Positions 34,498 to 48,252 of a stretch of DNA of 64,000 nt are shown piece after piece (position 1 is the stretch's first letter; the number at the start of each line of letters is the position of its first letter). Source of the DNA: Bugulina stolonifera (Eukaryota > Bryozoa > Gymnolaemata > Cheilostomatida > Bugulidae); NCBI GenBank assembly GCA_935421135.1, contig OW285187.1, positions 10,354,001 to 10,418,000 on the forward strand. The letters are read 5' to 3'. The notes under the pieces were generated by a model that did no database searches, was not told the origin of the DNA, and saw only the letters and a list, made by a program, of their open reading frames with translations. The position numbers were made by a program, and so were the translations under genes.

Positions 34498-36149
34498 TGT
34501 CGGAAAAAACTAAAATTGAGAAATAAAACTTTTGGTTAACATGACATACAGATACAGCAACATATGAAGCTACAGTTGTGTCTTGCAGTTCACCAAATTA
34601 CTAAGCCTCCTAATTGCGATACAAGAACATAGAAACTTGGTTATTCTTGCATTAAGACCCCAATTCTATGTTCATTCCTGTAATATATACGTTGTCACAT
34701 GTTCCAGAAAGAGGCTGCATTGTAAAACAGTAATTTACTGCTGAGTACCTGTGATACTTCGTACCAATTAAGTATACTACTACTTCAATAACTACACAAT
34801 GCACACTGCCGTTGGCAACAATGTTTAGCTGACTGTCTAGTAACACAAAGGTCACTCTTCATGTTATTTATGACTGTAATAAGGATGTCTCCAAAATCCA
34901 TACATAAAAATTAATATAAATATTTAGGACAATTTACTAATTTATACCAATGTTGAAAGCGCTAACACAATGAATACAGGCTGCCCTACTTGTGGCTCTA
35001 ACTTCTATCAACAAATTAACTTTCTATGTAACTCGCGACTATAATATTCGTGTGCCTGGAGCAATTTATTTATGTCAGCAATTTACAGGCATAACATAAT
35101 ATAATCAGTTAGTACTTGGTGAAAGCATCTAAAGGAGAACAGGACAGCAGTATCAGCCCTACATACTGTTCAGGTTGGTAACCTTATGCTTCAGTCTAAA
35201 AAAATATTAACTCATAACTAATCCATTGAGCGACTTGTCTCCATAACAGTAAGGTTGGCTAATCAACAAAACGCACAAATTTAAATGTTATATTTGATGG
35301 TGATTTGCTTCTCGACTAAAAAAACAATTAGAACAAATAATTATGAATTAATGATCTAAGGCGCTGCTCTGCAGTTAAATTGAAATTGATATCAAATATG
35401 ATAAATAAGTACATAGTGCACTCACATCATAGCCATTGTTGATTAGATAATAAATATCCCATAAAAAGATTTCGCAGATTATGAAAGAGGCTGCGAATGA
35501 GTGAGTGCTAGGGGAAAATAAAAAGATAAATAACAAAAAAATATATGAAAGCAATTATTGTTACCATTTTACATTTAATTTTACAAATACTCTTGTAAAA
35601 TGTCATAATTATAAAATATGAATATTGTAAATTTAAAATTGAATTAACATTACTATTATTATTATTATTACTATTATTATAGTTTCTTATCACAACTATT
35701 TGTCTGATAATAAGCAAGCACAGACCACAGCTAAGGGCCAGAGACCAAATAATGAAGCCATTTTACTGCAGAGTGTACCGTAATATCTGTGCTGTACTGA
35801 AGATGGCAGTTTTGTGGTTAGTCACATACAACATTTCAGCCCCCACCGCCGCCATGTATGAGTTAATATTATAATATCATTATTTGTTATTATAATTTTC
35901 AGTATAACAGTAATTAATAAAATAATTGTTATTTATTCCTCATTATATTCTGTTGATTATTTATACTACATTTAACTATCATTATTTATGTTGAACTTTT
36001 TTGTTAAGATTACCTCTGATGAGGTAGGACACTCTTGACCACCGGCGGCGTAAGTAGAGTGCCTCATTAATGCAACAGTGTGCATTTGGTTCTGGCCAGG
36101 TGTTTCAGCATTACCACTGTTAGACATTATTTTTATGTTTTATTTTTTA
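34498..36149. other. Intergenic, upstream of the srGAP-like gene
   Basis: Presumed promoter region of the srGAP-like gene. Apart from a short Kozak-like 30-codon reading frame on the minus strand (35763-35855, starting MAAVGAEM) and homopolymer or ATT repeats near 35650, nothing is recognised. Confidence 0.45.
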
Positions 36150-36545
36150 GTCATCAGCCATGATACCTCTCATCTCGCGTATAGTCCTTGGTAAGAAGCT
36201 TTGATGGTAATATCTAGAATTTTTTAAGATAGATGTGGGTTCACCACGGGCTGCAGCTCTTGTTATCACTGTCATGTCAATGCGATTATTAATAATTCAT
36301 CATAGGCTGATAACAATGCACTGTAGTCGCCCTCAACCTTTATGATACGGGTTAAGAGGTTTAACCTGTGATTTCTGCGCCTTTCTTATAGGGTTTGTAA
36401 GCCTAGTTCTGCTGACGCTTTCGCGACCCTTGAGCCCCGCTATAAATCTCACAGCACGAGTCTGTATCATTTCAATGCCGTGTATAGTACTTTTCAGGTG
36501 AGGAGACTGCCTGTTTTGAATACAGTATGCAGTATAACTATTATA
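36150..36545 (-). pseudogene. Non-LTR retrotransposon reverse transcriptase, C-terminal fragment
   Basis: On the minus strand IEMIQTRAVRFIAGLKGRES matches the conserved thumb segment of non-LTR reverse transcriptases (usually ...IQRRAARFV...). It is followed, after a stop and frame changes, by SAYDELL, then NRIDMTVITRAAARG and YHQSFLPRTIREMR, the usual ending. No intact frame is present. Confidence 0.72.
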
Positions 36546-37344
36546 CCAGGCGTATTACCGACTCTGAGTTAATGTTTTTATACAGTCTGTTCTAGTAGAG
36601 TCAGTGCATCCGAGCATAGCCTAGCATTGCACACTACTATGACTATACTATTCCTGAAAAATAATTTTAATCAAAGATTTAGAAAGGTTCCAAACACTGT
36701 GATGGCTAGGTTTAGTTATAGATAAATTGCAAACTTTCCATTGAAATCACTGAGTAGTTATAATAAACAATGGATAGCCAGAAAATGACCAATAAAAAAT
36801 TAAATGAGTTGTTAATAAATAAAGTAACTCGTGAGACTTCCTACCTGCTGCAAAATTCTGTTTTGAAGAATCCCGGAAATAAAACTGCAACTGATCTCTC
36901 ATTATAACCCTAATTTTAAAACGACGAATATATAAATAGTATTCATGTAAGTAGGTGTGGTTAGGTTTTGTACTATAGCCTTAGTAACTGCACTAAATTG
37001 CTAAAGATGCCTGCGACCGATAACATTGGCGTCACGAAATTTATATTAATGTGACATTGTGGCACTCTGCTAAAATCCACAAGATATCACGAATTTCGCT
37101 AAGGTCAAGTATGAACCATCTGTCCAAGTTGGTTTTACAGAGGAGCTTTATCAAGTAGTATTATATTTATTTTCAGCTAGTTTGGAAGCAAAGCCTATCA
37201 GCTTCATGGTTGGTATACCTGTCAAGTTTCCAGGTTTCATAGAGACATTCTAAGTATTAAAAGTACTTTTCTTCCTCCCTTATGAGACTCGTCCAGTTTT
37301 TACAAGATAACATAAGAACTTGTTAACAACACAAAACTCAGGCA

Positions 37345-37662
37345 GCTATGACCAAGCTTGAGCTACAGCTGCTAGATCAGAGGAAAAAGAATTGCAAGGT
37401 AGCACTTCTACTGCTGATTCTGGAGAAGGAGGAGCAACACCCTGCTTTCAGTGCGGCATATGATGATCTACTGGCCCAGCCAACAGTAGAAACGGTATAG
37501 ACCAGCTCCCAGTCCTTGGGGCTCCCTTTGTCGGTAGGGGCAAACAGCAACCAGTATCTCAATAGTTTCTTACCAAGGACTATAAGAGATATGAGGATTG
37601 GAACCAACCCAAGAGTTCTAGCTGAGCGGCCTACAATCGCAACCTGCACGCAGTCAGGCTAG
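37345..37662 (+). pseudogene. Second non-LTR RT C-terminal fragment, opposite orientation
   Basis: The + strand gives LELQLLDQRKKNCKVALLLL, then ILEKEEQHPAFSAAYDDLL. After a stop and a frame change it gives NQYLNSFLPRTIRDMR, ending at TAG. It shares SAYD(D/E)LL and SFLPRTIR(D/E)MR with the fragment at 36150-36545, so both come from the same element family. Unrelated host genes lie on both sides. Confidence 0.72.
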
Positions 37663-39336
37663 ATAGTCCTGTCCAGTCAATACTGACAAACACGAAACAC
37701 ATACCCTAATAGTATGAATACTGTCCACTAACTGATTAACCCATGAACCATATGCGGCACACCCCTTCTTCTCCCTAGGGCGGTCCAGTGTGATGATTGC
37801 ATCGACAGTTAAATTCGACAGGAAATAAAAAAATAATTTTTTAAATGAAAAACACAAAAGTAAATGTGTATCGTCTCCAATTATGAAACGTTGAAGTTGG
37901 ATATTGAAGCAATCTAAATACAACTAAATTTAAGTGCAATTAAAGTTGAAATCATGTGTGAAAAATTGTTTCTTCTCTACCGGAAATTTTTTGCAGAATT
38001 TCGAATGAGAAACTGGTGCGTTAGTAAACTCATATTTAGCCATCTTCACCTGAAGAATCTCTTAAAAATTGTTCTAATCAAGCCTCCAGGTTATTATTTA
38101 TGATTATTTGATGGGTATGATAGAACGGGTTTGCGTTTTGATCAGTTAGTAATAAACGGTGTTACTGTGCTTGCAGCTGAAAATAATACTTTATGAAGTT
38201 CCCCTGATTTACATGTATCAGTACTTGATTGCATGAGATATGATTTAATTTATTTGCTTCTATTTTCCCTCATGATTGATTCTCTCTTTTTCTTTAGCAC
38301 GTACTAGAGCACCTAGCAAGTGATACGCATCTACTAATTTAGCTCCTTAGCCAGCTAATACTAACAGCATAATTATGTCGCTTATCGTGCACTTGGTTAC
38401 AACAATAATTATAATAATATTATATTCTATTTATTTAATATAATATTATAATTATTACAACTAATGAATTATATAAAATAATTGTTATATTATTAAATTT
38501 ATATTAATATTAATATTATTGTATAGATATGAAATGTATTGGCATAGGTACACAAATGTGTTTATCAATGACATGACCAAAGATCAGAGTCTGAGAAGCA
38601 AGCTATTATTTAATTGTAGTAAATAGATTTTACCATTACTAGTTGGCGGATCACCATGATACGCTGCTGTGATTACTATAGTAATATTGGTTCCCTTTAT
38701 ACTTGCTAAGGAGCAAGAACAAAAATCTGGCCTCGTCTGCTCAAAAACGCTGCACAAATACCCGAATCCATGGACATCGTTTGGATGTATGTTTACTGAA
38801 TAAAAAAGTATAAAATTATCTATTGTGCTATTTGGTAACTTTTAAAATGTTTTATTCAACTTAAATGACTTATTTTAGGTTGTACAATATTGTATATTGT
38901 GTTTTATGAGGTTTGATAACACACCTACAACTCTGGTATGAGAGGAAAGAGGAAAAGGTTTTTCCAGAACTCCTACTTCTCCTTATACAACCAAATACAC
39001 ACATATACGCTCAAATTTAGGCCACAGGATGCTTTTTCCTTGCATTTGAGCGAGACAAACTAATCCCATTGATTTAAAAAAATAACTGTAGCCTGTCCAG
39101 GTTTATTGATTTTTGTGGCACCTCTATAAAATTTGCTTAGGTTGGCATTGTTACCTAGCTGACAATTTTTGTCAGCAAATCAACCATAATTTCATATTTG
39201 ATCTCTAAAAATAACAACATGGCTAGTGGTTTATGTTTGTTGGTCTGTTGTAGAAAACTGGAAACGTCACTAACCTGCTATTCTGCAACCTGGAGCCAAA
39301 CGACGGAACAATATAAACTTGAAAATCCGTAAAAAA
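37663..39336. other. Intergenic upstream of eIF2D
   Basis: AT-rich with an ATT/TAA-rich block at about 38400-38520. It presumably holds the eIF2D promoter. No exon or defined repeat is seen. Confidence 0.5.
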
Positions 39337-42300
39337 ATGTTTCATAAACCATTTCATATCAAGTCACAGACAGTACTCAAAGGCAGTGATAGGTAAATGA
39401 AACAATGATTTTGAAGTTTTCACAGTTCTTGGCGATTTGATGGTATTGCCATTGGGCCAGGTACCAACCGTACCAATTGTATGAACCTGTTAATTTTCCA
39501 TTATAATGGCAAATAATTTTTACAGAAAAAGAATTCGTGCTGAAATGTTAGCTCAGTCTCCACTATTCAGTGCTGAGTTGCTAAGTGCACTGATACCACA
39601 GAAGTCTGATGTGCAGCAGGCAAGAGTAACACTCCACAACGGAGAGCCAGCCTTCATTATCTTGGCTGGCAAACAACCAATATTCTTTGAGTTTGCTCGT
39701 ATATATTATCCTACAGGTGAGTGCCTCCAATGTGTAGTGCAGTTTTCTTCCTCCTTGCTATTTATCTTCTAATACAATGTCCCTTGCACTTATTTATATG
39801 CATTTATAACTAGTAACAGTCCTATAGTTGTGTAATTTACCTAGCAAGTGTGTGATTTTTCATTTGTTCGGAGCATACAGAAAGCCAGCTGCGTATTTGT
39901 GATTCTATTTTACTTTGGTAGATTTCTTAGTTGATAATAATAATTGTTCATTTTTCTTCTAGTGTACACAGCTTGGAACCACCCAGATTGTTTATATTTG
40001 TTTTCTACATGGCAACCAGTGATAAACAAGCTCTATGGTGGGGCAGGTAAGACACAGGTATAGCGTGAAGTACTTCATAGCACTGGTGTTGATGGCATCT
40101 GCCATGCGTACGTGGAATGGTAGCATGACTTAGCAGCTAAAGTTAGGGTCACTACTTCTTGTCGCCCTGATCAAAAATCTGGGCTTCTGTTAATAAATGC
40201 ATTAACTATCACTCAATGGCCTCTTCTTGATAGGGATTTGCAGGGACTCCTACTGTCCCTTAGCAAAGCATATTTGTTTAATATTTATTTAGCTGTTGTC
40301 ATTCCTAGATCACTCTTGTGTAGTTAACGATAATTACAATGCTTGTGGTTACATACAAATAGCAAATACTTTGTGCACATGAATACATTAGGTCTGTAAG
40401 GTGCAAAGTTGTAATTTAGAGGATTGACATTGCATGTAATTGGCATACCATAACAGTAATTGTGATGTTTACTAAAGGCTCACAAATGGTGTTTATGTAA
40501 GGCCTGCAATATTTGTACATAGACATATACACTGTACCTGATATACTTTCAGATCTGATGTTGCCTGGAGTTGTTTGCAGATCTGGAGTTACCCCTGATA
40601 CATTCTCACATATAACAATGGGTCTGGCAGTGGCAGTCAATGCAGTGGGAAATAGGTAGGTCTCTTTTATAGATGAAAACTTGTTTCGTCTGTGTTTCCA
40701 TCTATCCCAGCATATTCATATCCCACAATTATTACTTGTCTGGTAGACATTGCTATCAGCTTATATATCAAATACGTGGGAATTAAGTGATCCGCTTGCA
40801 TTGGTTATAAATATATTGTGTATCATTTAAAACTTGGCATGACATATTAGTACTAAATGTTATTTAACGTTGTCAGGGCTGCACTGGCGATAGGGGAAAC
40901 CTGCATGAGTGGGGAATCTATGTACAACTCTGGTATGAGAGGAAAAGGTGTAGCTATCAGACATTACTACGGTGATCAACTATGGTAAGCTTGTCTTAGC
41001 TTGGCAAGTGCAACATGCGTTTGAATTGTATTTTTGATGTTTACTGTGGAATCGTTTTCACTAGTCATAGTAGTTGTAACTGCTTAGTGACTACTTTGTG
41101 TAGTCACATGAAGTCATAGTGAACAACACTTGATATTATTGCTAACATGGTGCGCCTATCCAGTTTATTATCAGGTTCTGAATAGTAATACAATTTACCT
41201 GTGATATTGCAGGGCACTAGGTAGTAAAGTCTCAATTCCTATGATACCTGAAATTGTACCAGCTAATAATGACACTCATTACACAGTGGAACAGGTGCTA
41301 GAGGATGCAGAAGAGCTGACACTTGATTCAGGTGAGTTGGAATGTACATGTACATAGTGCTGAGAATCCCATTGAGAAATAATTATGGCATACTGTGATT
41401 ACATACCTGAGTGTCACTGTGATGTCATTAATACCAGGTGCTGGGGACCCTGCATCCACTGATGGAGCTACGGCCGACACTTTTGAGGCAGATGAGACTG
41501 TAGGTGCCTCTGCTGCTCTGACTGAGGAAACAGTCAGTGAAGGGCTCGCTGACGAGGAGCCTACATTCAATGATCTGTCAGAAGATGAGAAGTTGTTTCA
41601 ATGTTTCCTCTATGCAATAAAGAAGAAAGTGAAACAGACGTCTTTACCCATGTTAACTTCTGCATTCTTCAGGGACTGTATTCAAGTCTGCTGGTAAGAC
41701 AATGGCTAGTCTATGTTAGCAAGTTTGTGTTATATTATATGTATATTGTATAGAATGTATAATACATAATTATTTACCTGGCTGATATTTATATTCTTAT
41801 GCTTTAGTCCACCTGGAGCGTCCTTAGATCTAAAGAAAACAAAATACAAGAAGGTTTGTTGACATACTAGCTATTTATATTTTGGATGTTGTCTACTTCT
41901 TGTTACTGAATGGCATGAGAGGATAACTCTTTACTGCTCTCTTCAACAATATTCTACTATTTAATTCCCTCTAGATCCTATTAAGGTTTTCTCAAATTAA
42001 AATCAGTAAAGATACTCAAGGGTTAGTTACATGTAATTAAATAAATGTAGATAATATTTTATTGAATATTCTTCTGAATCGGAAAGAAAGATTGCTTGTA
42101 AAGGTTCTTCTTATACAACATTATAACTCATATAATAGGAGCTAATAGTCCAGTTGAGTTAATATAACACACCTTCATCTCATTGTGTTTATGTAATTAT
42201 TTTTCAGCTCACACCGTTTCTGTCTGAGATGCAGAAAGAAAAGTACCTAGAGGTTAAAGAAACGGCGAAAGGTGTACACAGTGTTATTAGTACAAATTCC

Positions 42301-44410
42301 ACACATGAGAAGTAAGTATTTTGGTGAATTTACAGGTTTATTAAAAAACAAATCAGAAATATGGGGTATCAAAGATACCGATGCCTTATACCTATAGAAT
42401 TACTCTGTGTATATGAGCTACAAAGGAGACAAGGATAATTGTTTCATAACTGCAAGTTAGATGTGTGTTTATTGGCAGCCATAGATTTTGTTACCACAAC
42501 TGTCGAAGGACCATAGTACATGGCTGAAGGTTGGACCTGAGGCCCTATTATAATGTATGATCTTGCAATCTCAAACTGCTGCATAGTTGAATTATATTTC
42601 AGGGTACGGGGATTTAGACCGTGGCCCCTGCCCGTAGAAGAGGATACAGGACCAGATGACACACAGGAATATGTGTATGAACCACCTCAGATAGTCGAGT
42701 TGCTTTCCGTTAATGCTCAAACTTTACCTCTTTTCGGTCAGCTGGGTATGAGGTACGTGTGGCATCATGTTTGTGTTGTCTACACTGTGTATCGTACTGA
42801 TGTGATAACAAGTCTACTTGCTAGTTGTTGATGTTTATTGTAGTACTGTGTTGTTCTGACGTTACAGTAAAGGTGACACGTTATCACTGAGTGAGATGAG
42901 GACAGCAGTAACAGATTATGTGAAGAAGAAGAATCTCCAACATACAGAGAATAAACAGTGAGTGAAGTAAAGTATGGTAGTCATTGTATAGTATAGTGTA
43001 GTATAATAATATGGTATGTCATGGTATAGTATAGTGTAGTATAATAATATGGTATGTCATTGTATAGTATAGTGTAGTATAATAATATGGTATGTCATGG
43101 TATAGTATGGTGTAGTATGATAGTATGGTACGTCATTGTATAGTATAGTGTAGTATAATAATATGGTATGTCATGGTATAGTATGGTGTAGTATAGGACG
43201 TTGTGTTTTGGTATGGTTCAGTGTTGCATAGTACATGTATATACATGCATAGTATAGCGTAGTGTAGTATTAATAGTGTAGTATACATGTCATGTAGTTG
43301 GTACATTCTTTACTTGTGTTGGCTATTATACAGTAGATAATGTACATGTATATAGTATACACCGTATTATATACTAAGATATACGATTCAGGTTAGTGGT
43401 GTTGGATGAAGCGCTAACTAAAGTACTTGTTACTAAGAAGGATGGTTATGTAGAGCACATGAAGTGGCACATCATGTTTGAAAGGTTAGTTTGAATACAA
43501 GCTGGTGGTTCTCTTAGGGTTATTATAGTTCACGGGTTCAGTGCTGGGTTTCCTGTTTTGTCTGCTAGAAAGAATTTCACCATAATTATAATAATAGCCG
43601 CATGCTGTAGACATCAGTTTAGATGTTATAATGATATGATTATTAAACCATTATGCAGGTTGAGTCATGTGCTGGGAACTGTGTATCAGATTACTTATTC
43701 TAATGGTGCTACTCTGATTAAGAAGGGAACTCCCCCACCTGTTAATGTACAAGTGGTTACCAGGACTGGCAATAAAAAGGTAGATATCCGAGATGTTGTC
43801 GACCTAAGCTGTTACTTCTTATGTCTTAGTCACTTGAGGCAAGACAAAACTGAGATTAAAATCACAAGGAAGAGTTGAACATTTTTGCGAATAGTTGTTA
43901 TTGATCGAAATTGTGACCTATATTTCAGTTTGGGAGATAAAAGACATGCTGTTTTAGGCTTTTTGAATCAGAAGGTTGATGAAGAGTAGAGGCTAATATA
44001 GAAATTTACCCCTTTGATTGGAGTTGTCATTCCTTGCCTTACTCACACATAAGGGTGACAACTCCAATATGAGGATTCATAAGTGATGGCCAATTATACA
44101 ATGGTTTTTGTTGAATCAATGAGATTGTATTACATGTAGCTGCATGGATGTCATACTTATACAGGTAACTCTTATCAACAATCTGGACAAGTTTGGAATA
44201 GACTTGAAGATGATTGCTAAAGAGTTACGCTCTACAAAAGCATGCAGTACGTCAATACAGGATGCAAAAACAGGACCACAAGTCTTGGCTCAGGGCAATC
44301 ATGCCAACTTTGTGCATAAATTACTCAAAGGTAAAATTGTAGAATGTCATTTCATATAGATAGAGGGTGTGTGGTTGTGGAAGTGTGTTGTTGCAGCTAT
44401 GGAGTATTAA
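39337..44410 (+). CDS. EIF2D: Translation initiation factor eIF2D (ligatin), 566 aa
   Basis: Exons: 39337-39392, 39526-39716, 39963-40046, 40553-40655, 40877-40984, 41213-41331, 41438-41693, 41808-41853, 42208-42311, 42603-42752, 42868-42957, 43392-43484, 43659-43779, 44165-44330, 44397-44410. It starts MFHKPFHIKSQTVLKGSDRR, the usual eIF2D opening. A PUA region follows (GEPAFIILAGKQPIFFEFAR; LPGVVCRSGVTPDTF; VAVNAVGNRAALAIGE; GMRGKGVAIRHYYGD). Next come an acidic linker, a winged-helix segment (LSEDEKLFQCFLYAIKKKVK), a SWIB/MDM2-like domain, and a C-terminal SUI1 domain (GTVYQITYSNGATLIKKGTP; VTLINNLDKFGIDLKMIAKEL). eIF2D delivers tRNA to the ribosomal P site and helps recycle 40S subunits in the cytoplasm. 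Length fits the family (about 580 aa). The last exon adds only four codons (AMEY) and a stop. Confidence 0.96.
42968..43300 (+). repeat. 38-bp minisatellite in an eIF2D intron
   Basis: About eight units of ATAGTGTAGTATAATAATAT followed by GGTATGTCATKGTATAGT. The array starts about 10 bp after the donor of exon 42868-42957. Each unit contains GGTATGT, which looks like a splice donor. Confidence 0.88.
44016..44070. repeat. Small palindromic MITE-like segment
   Basis: ATTGGAGTTGTCATTCC is mirrored by GGTGACAACTCCAATAT about 25 bp later, giving a 12-bp perfect stem (TTGGAGTTGTCA / TGACAACTCCAA). It lies in the last-but-one intron of eIF2D. It carries the GAGTTGTC motif found at many places in the window. 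Confidence 0.6.
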
Positions 44411-45919
44411 TATTCAATACTTCATAGCCTTGATTGAATACCAATAACCAATGCGTGGATAACTTTGGGAAATAGTATAGGACTCCAGGCTGAATGCTGC
44501 TGTATTTGTATTAGATTTTGTTAGAATTTAAGTTGTCAAACAGTTGTTTGATGGCACCCCTTGAGATTGCCTCAGTAGTATAGAAATGTCACAGTTCAGA
44601 GAATCATCAGTCTACTAAATGTTGTTCTGAAAACTATGTTATGGGATTTTATAGAGAGGTATAAAATACCAATAAAGTACCTGGATATTGCTACGTAGGA
44701 TAGTCTGAAGGACAGGATGTGAAGGACCTAGAGAGGAACAGCTCAGCTTGTATTCTGTAATGATGATTTATTTATGTGACATTGTCAGCTAAATAAAACT
44801 GTGATCAGTTTACAATTCTACACATGAATAATACTGCTTTGCATACTATTAAGCGTGGCTACCTACTATAAAAATATTGCATTACCTACCTGAGAGTGAT
44901 TCTATCTACATGAATATGCAGTGTACATGAAAATTGAAATAACATAGATGTTGTCTAAAACTGATTATCTCGCCTGTGAAATTCAAATAACGTTACCTGA
45001 AAAATGTATTTGAACCTTTGAGGAGTATGCTTATCCATAATACTATGATTGTATACTATGCATCTGAATCTGTCTGTTTGGGTATGTGAATGTTGAGAAT
45101 TATTGCATAATGATTAGTAGATACATTAAACTTACAAATGTCGATTGTGGTTGGAAAAGAAAAGAGCTTTAGCAGGATTAATATTTTGTGAATAACCGTA
45201 AGTTATCATGCAGAGTTGTCCTCTCCTACTTTCTTTGTTCCAGCAACTCCTCAGTCATAGGGAAATATTGTCTGGAGTTGTCGGTCATTTGTTAATGTCC
45301 AGCTAAGGAAAATTTTGGATAAATTATATATAGTTCGGGAGTGTGAATTACGACGAGTTCATCTCCGAAGCCTGTCGATTACCATCCGCAATATAAAATC
45401 TGAATAAGAAAACAGACTAAATATATTCTTTCAATATTTTAGTAAGGTTTGTTTTTGTGCCTACTAGAAATATTGGATAAACGAAGCACACTTTAGTTTA
45501 ATTATAATCACCTTCTCTTACAGGTTGAATATAATAATGATCTTATGTTTAGTAGATGGTTTCTATGTTTATGCACTTAGTTGACCTTAAATTCACCCTG
45601 CATCATCACACTGTCACTGGTGCTTGCAGTCAGAGTGAGTCACTGACTCATTTTTTCAGCTGAGCACATCTCATCTATTGCAATTATCATTCATCATCAT
45701 ATAATATAATAATTATCAATAGCTCATTTTGTATCTCTGTGATCAATGAGTATAAAATCTAGGTACTATCTAGTATTAGTAATCAACTTTCTTGGGTTCA
45801 GCAGTTCAGGGTCAATGCGCCTGTGCAGCAGCTAAAGTCAGTGGCCTCAACAGGTTCATCTGTGTGGTAAACATTGAAATTTACTGTTGTTATTTATGTT
45901 TTAGATTTACAACTATACT
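44411..45919. other. Intergenic between eIF2D and tetraspanin
   Basis: Contains an AATAAA at about 44793 that could be the eIF2D polyadenylation signal. It also has several GAGTTGTC-type motifs (45214, 45276). No gene is seen. Confidence 0.5.
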
Positions 45920-48252
45920 ATGGCTGTGTATACCAGAAGATGCTTTCAGTGTTCTAAAGGAACTCTATATATTGTGAATATAATATTTTGGGTAAGCAAT
46001 ACTTGTTTCTATGAATACCATGTTTGTTCTAGTATGTTTTTAATTGTAATCGGCATTTTGCAGACTGTAGTGGAGGTTGTAGCCGATTATGTTAAAACAT
46101 AGACATACGAGTATACTATATCAAGTTTTTTATATACTATATTATAGTCTATGTGTCTATGTGTTAAAGTTAACATTATGTTGAACTTTTCATTGTTTTA
46201 TAGATGTTAGGAGCAGCGCTGCTTGGTCTGGGAATCTGGTTGCATTTCACAAATGATAAACTACTAGCTGTTTCACCTGGGTACAGGCTGCTGATGCCTG
46301 CTGCCCTCTTTATTGTTCCGGGCTGCCTCTCACTCATTGTAGGATTTCTTGGATGTTGTGGAGCAGTAATAGAAAATAAGTGCCTAATAATCACTGTGAG
46401 TATACTGTATTTAATATATATATATCATTTTTCAGGTCACAATATCCTGTTTTAGTTGCGGGTTATATAGATTTTTAAATAATTTATATTGCATTTTGGT
46501 GATAGAACAGAATAATATTAAGAATCAAGACAATATGAAATTTTATACCAGACTCATGTAAAGTCGAGCATTATATCAGAGAGGGTTGAGATTGTATTTC
46601 TATTACAGTATTGTGTGCTGGTTGGAATAATCTTTGTATTGGAACTAGGTGGCAGTGTTGCAGGATTTGTTGGAGAAATTCACGTGAGTTATCAACACTG
46701 TCAGTAGATGTGACTGACTTCCTTAGTAATGAATTACATGAAATATGATAATATTATAAACATCTTGTTAGATATTCAAATAATATATGACAAACAAGCA
46801 TGTATAGTTGTTACACAGTTATTATCTTATTATTTTAATCCATGCGAGAAAGTGTTTTAAGCACATATATCTATTTTATATTTCTAGATGAAGGCTCACT
46901 TGGAAATAGAGCAACAGTTGACTCTGTCCATTACTGAACGATACCCAGGAAGTGTCATAGACTCTAAATATGAACAAGATGTAGTGGATGGATGGGATAT
47001 GGTTCAGAGAGAAGTAAGTGGTCTTATCTATGTATCAGATCTTTGAATTATAACCAAGAGGAATTAAAACATTCCACTAGCATTTTTAAAAGTATATCCA
47101 CGTTCATAGTATTTTTGGTTTCTTCATTGAATGTTCTTGCGGTATTTGAATATTCTAATGGTAATGGTTTCTATCTAGGCCTACTGACGTTTGAATGCTT
47201 TAATATTTCCTTATATTTAGACTCATTATGATAATAATAGCACTTGTTATGTGCAACAATTGTAGTTTGAGTGTTGTGGTGTGGACCACTATGAAGACTG
47301 GTACAAGTCACATGGGTGGCCCCAACATAACAGAGTACCTGACTCTTGCTGTATAGATGAATATGTTGGGTGTGGTGCCCAGGGCCCACCGGAATCATGG
47401 TACAGTCAGGTTTGTTACCTATATCATCGTCAAGTACACAGTACCATATTCAAATACAGTCTCTGAAGCATGAGCATGGTAAATTATTATTTTTTGTTTC
47501 CTTCTCTTCTCACTTTCTGGACGTGTAGCTCCTTTTGTTCTCCTTTTTAAGTACCTGTGCAACAGCATGAAAAACATGCAAAAGTTCTCAATATGAAAAA
47601 CAAAAACATGATGCTGAGATTTATTACATGTACACTATGTTATATTGCAAATTAAATAAAGTTATATATATATATATATATAACACAGATGGTTGGAAGT
47701 GTCTCTTTAATGTTTACCACACTTTTGCACAATTTCACTTTCAGCCTTGAGTTTTGACAGGTTGACTCATTTGTTATTTGGTATAACTCGATGACTCTAT
47801 GAGCTAGGCATAGTACTAGCCCACTGGTGGCCTCGATTAATACCCAATATTAACACTTCGTTGTCAGTATCTGAGCCGCATAATAATATAATAGTTTGCT
47901 GCTCACTTCTGAGCAGACAACTCCCAAGTACAAAACTGATTTGTTTATTCTATCCAATTATAATATTATGAATGTTTTTGTTGTTTCAGGGGTGCAGCAA
48001 GCCTATAAAGCAGTCAGTAATCAAACACGTATATACAGTAGCTGTAGTAACGTCAGTCATTGCTGCATTTCAGGTATATAAAATATATTTCTATACATTT
48101 GTATTTTATATATCTGTAACATATGAGAATATTTCACCCACTTTGCTATCACTACAGTAAACTGCATGTAATACTCATGTTTTCAGGTCATCACTATTGT
48201 GGCAGCAGTAATATTTCTCCATTACCACAAAAAACACAAAGAGATCCGTTAG
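45920..48252 (+). CDS. Tetraspanin (252 aa)
   Basis: Exons: 45920-45991, 46204-46395, 46609-46683, 46888-47013, 47266-47409, 47990-48073, 48187-48252; every intron is phase 0. Four membrane segments are evident: TLYIVNIIFW with MLGAALLGLGIWL, LFIVPGCLSLIVGFLGCCGA, CVLVGIIFVLELGGSVAGFV, and VAVVTSVIAAFQ with VITIVAAVIFL. The large extracellular loop has the diagnostic CCG motif (FECCGVDHYEDW) followed by DSCC and a further GC, so it is a six-cysteine-type loop. The tail is short and basic (HYHKKHKEIR). Tetraspanins organise membrane microdomains with integrins and other receptors. The 3' end faces that of CTR9, with about 0.6 kb between the stops. Which tetraspanin subfamily it belongs to I cannot tell. 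Confidence 0.95.

Noticed and set aside
37377..37649. 90-codon minus-strand frame
   Set aside because: It lies antisense to the RT fragment whose recognisable motifs are on the + strand.
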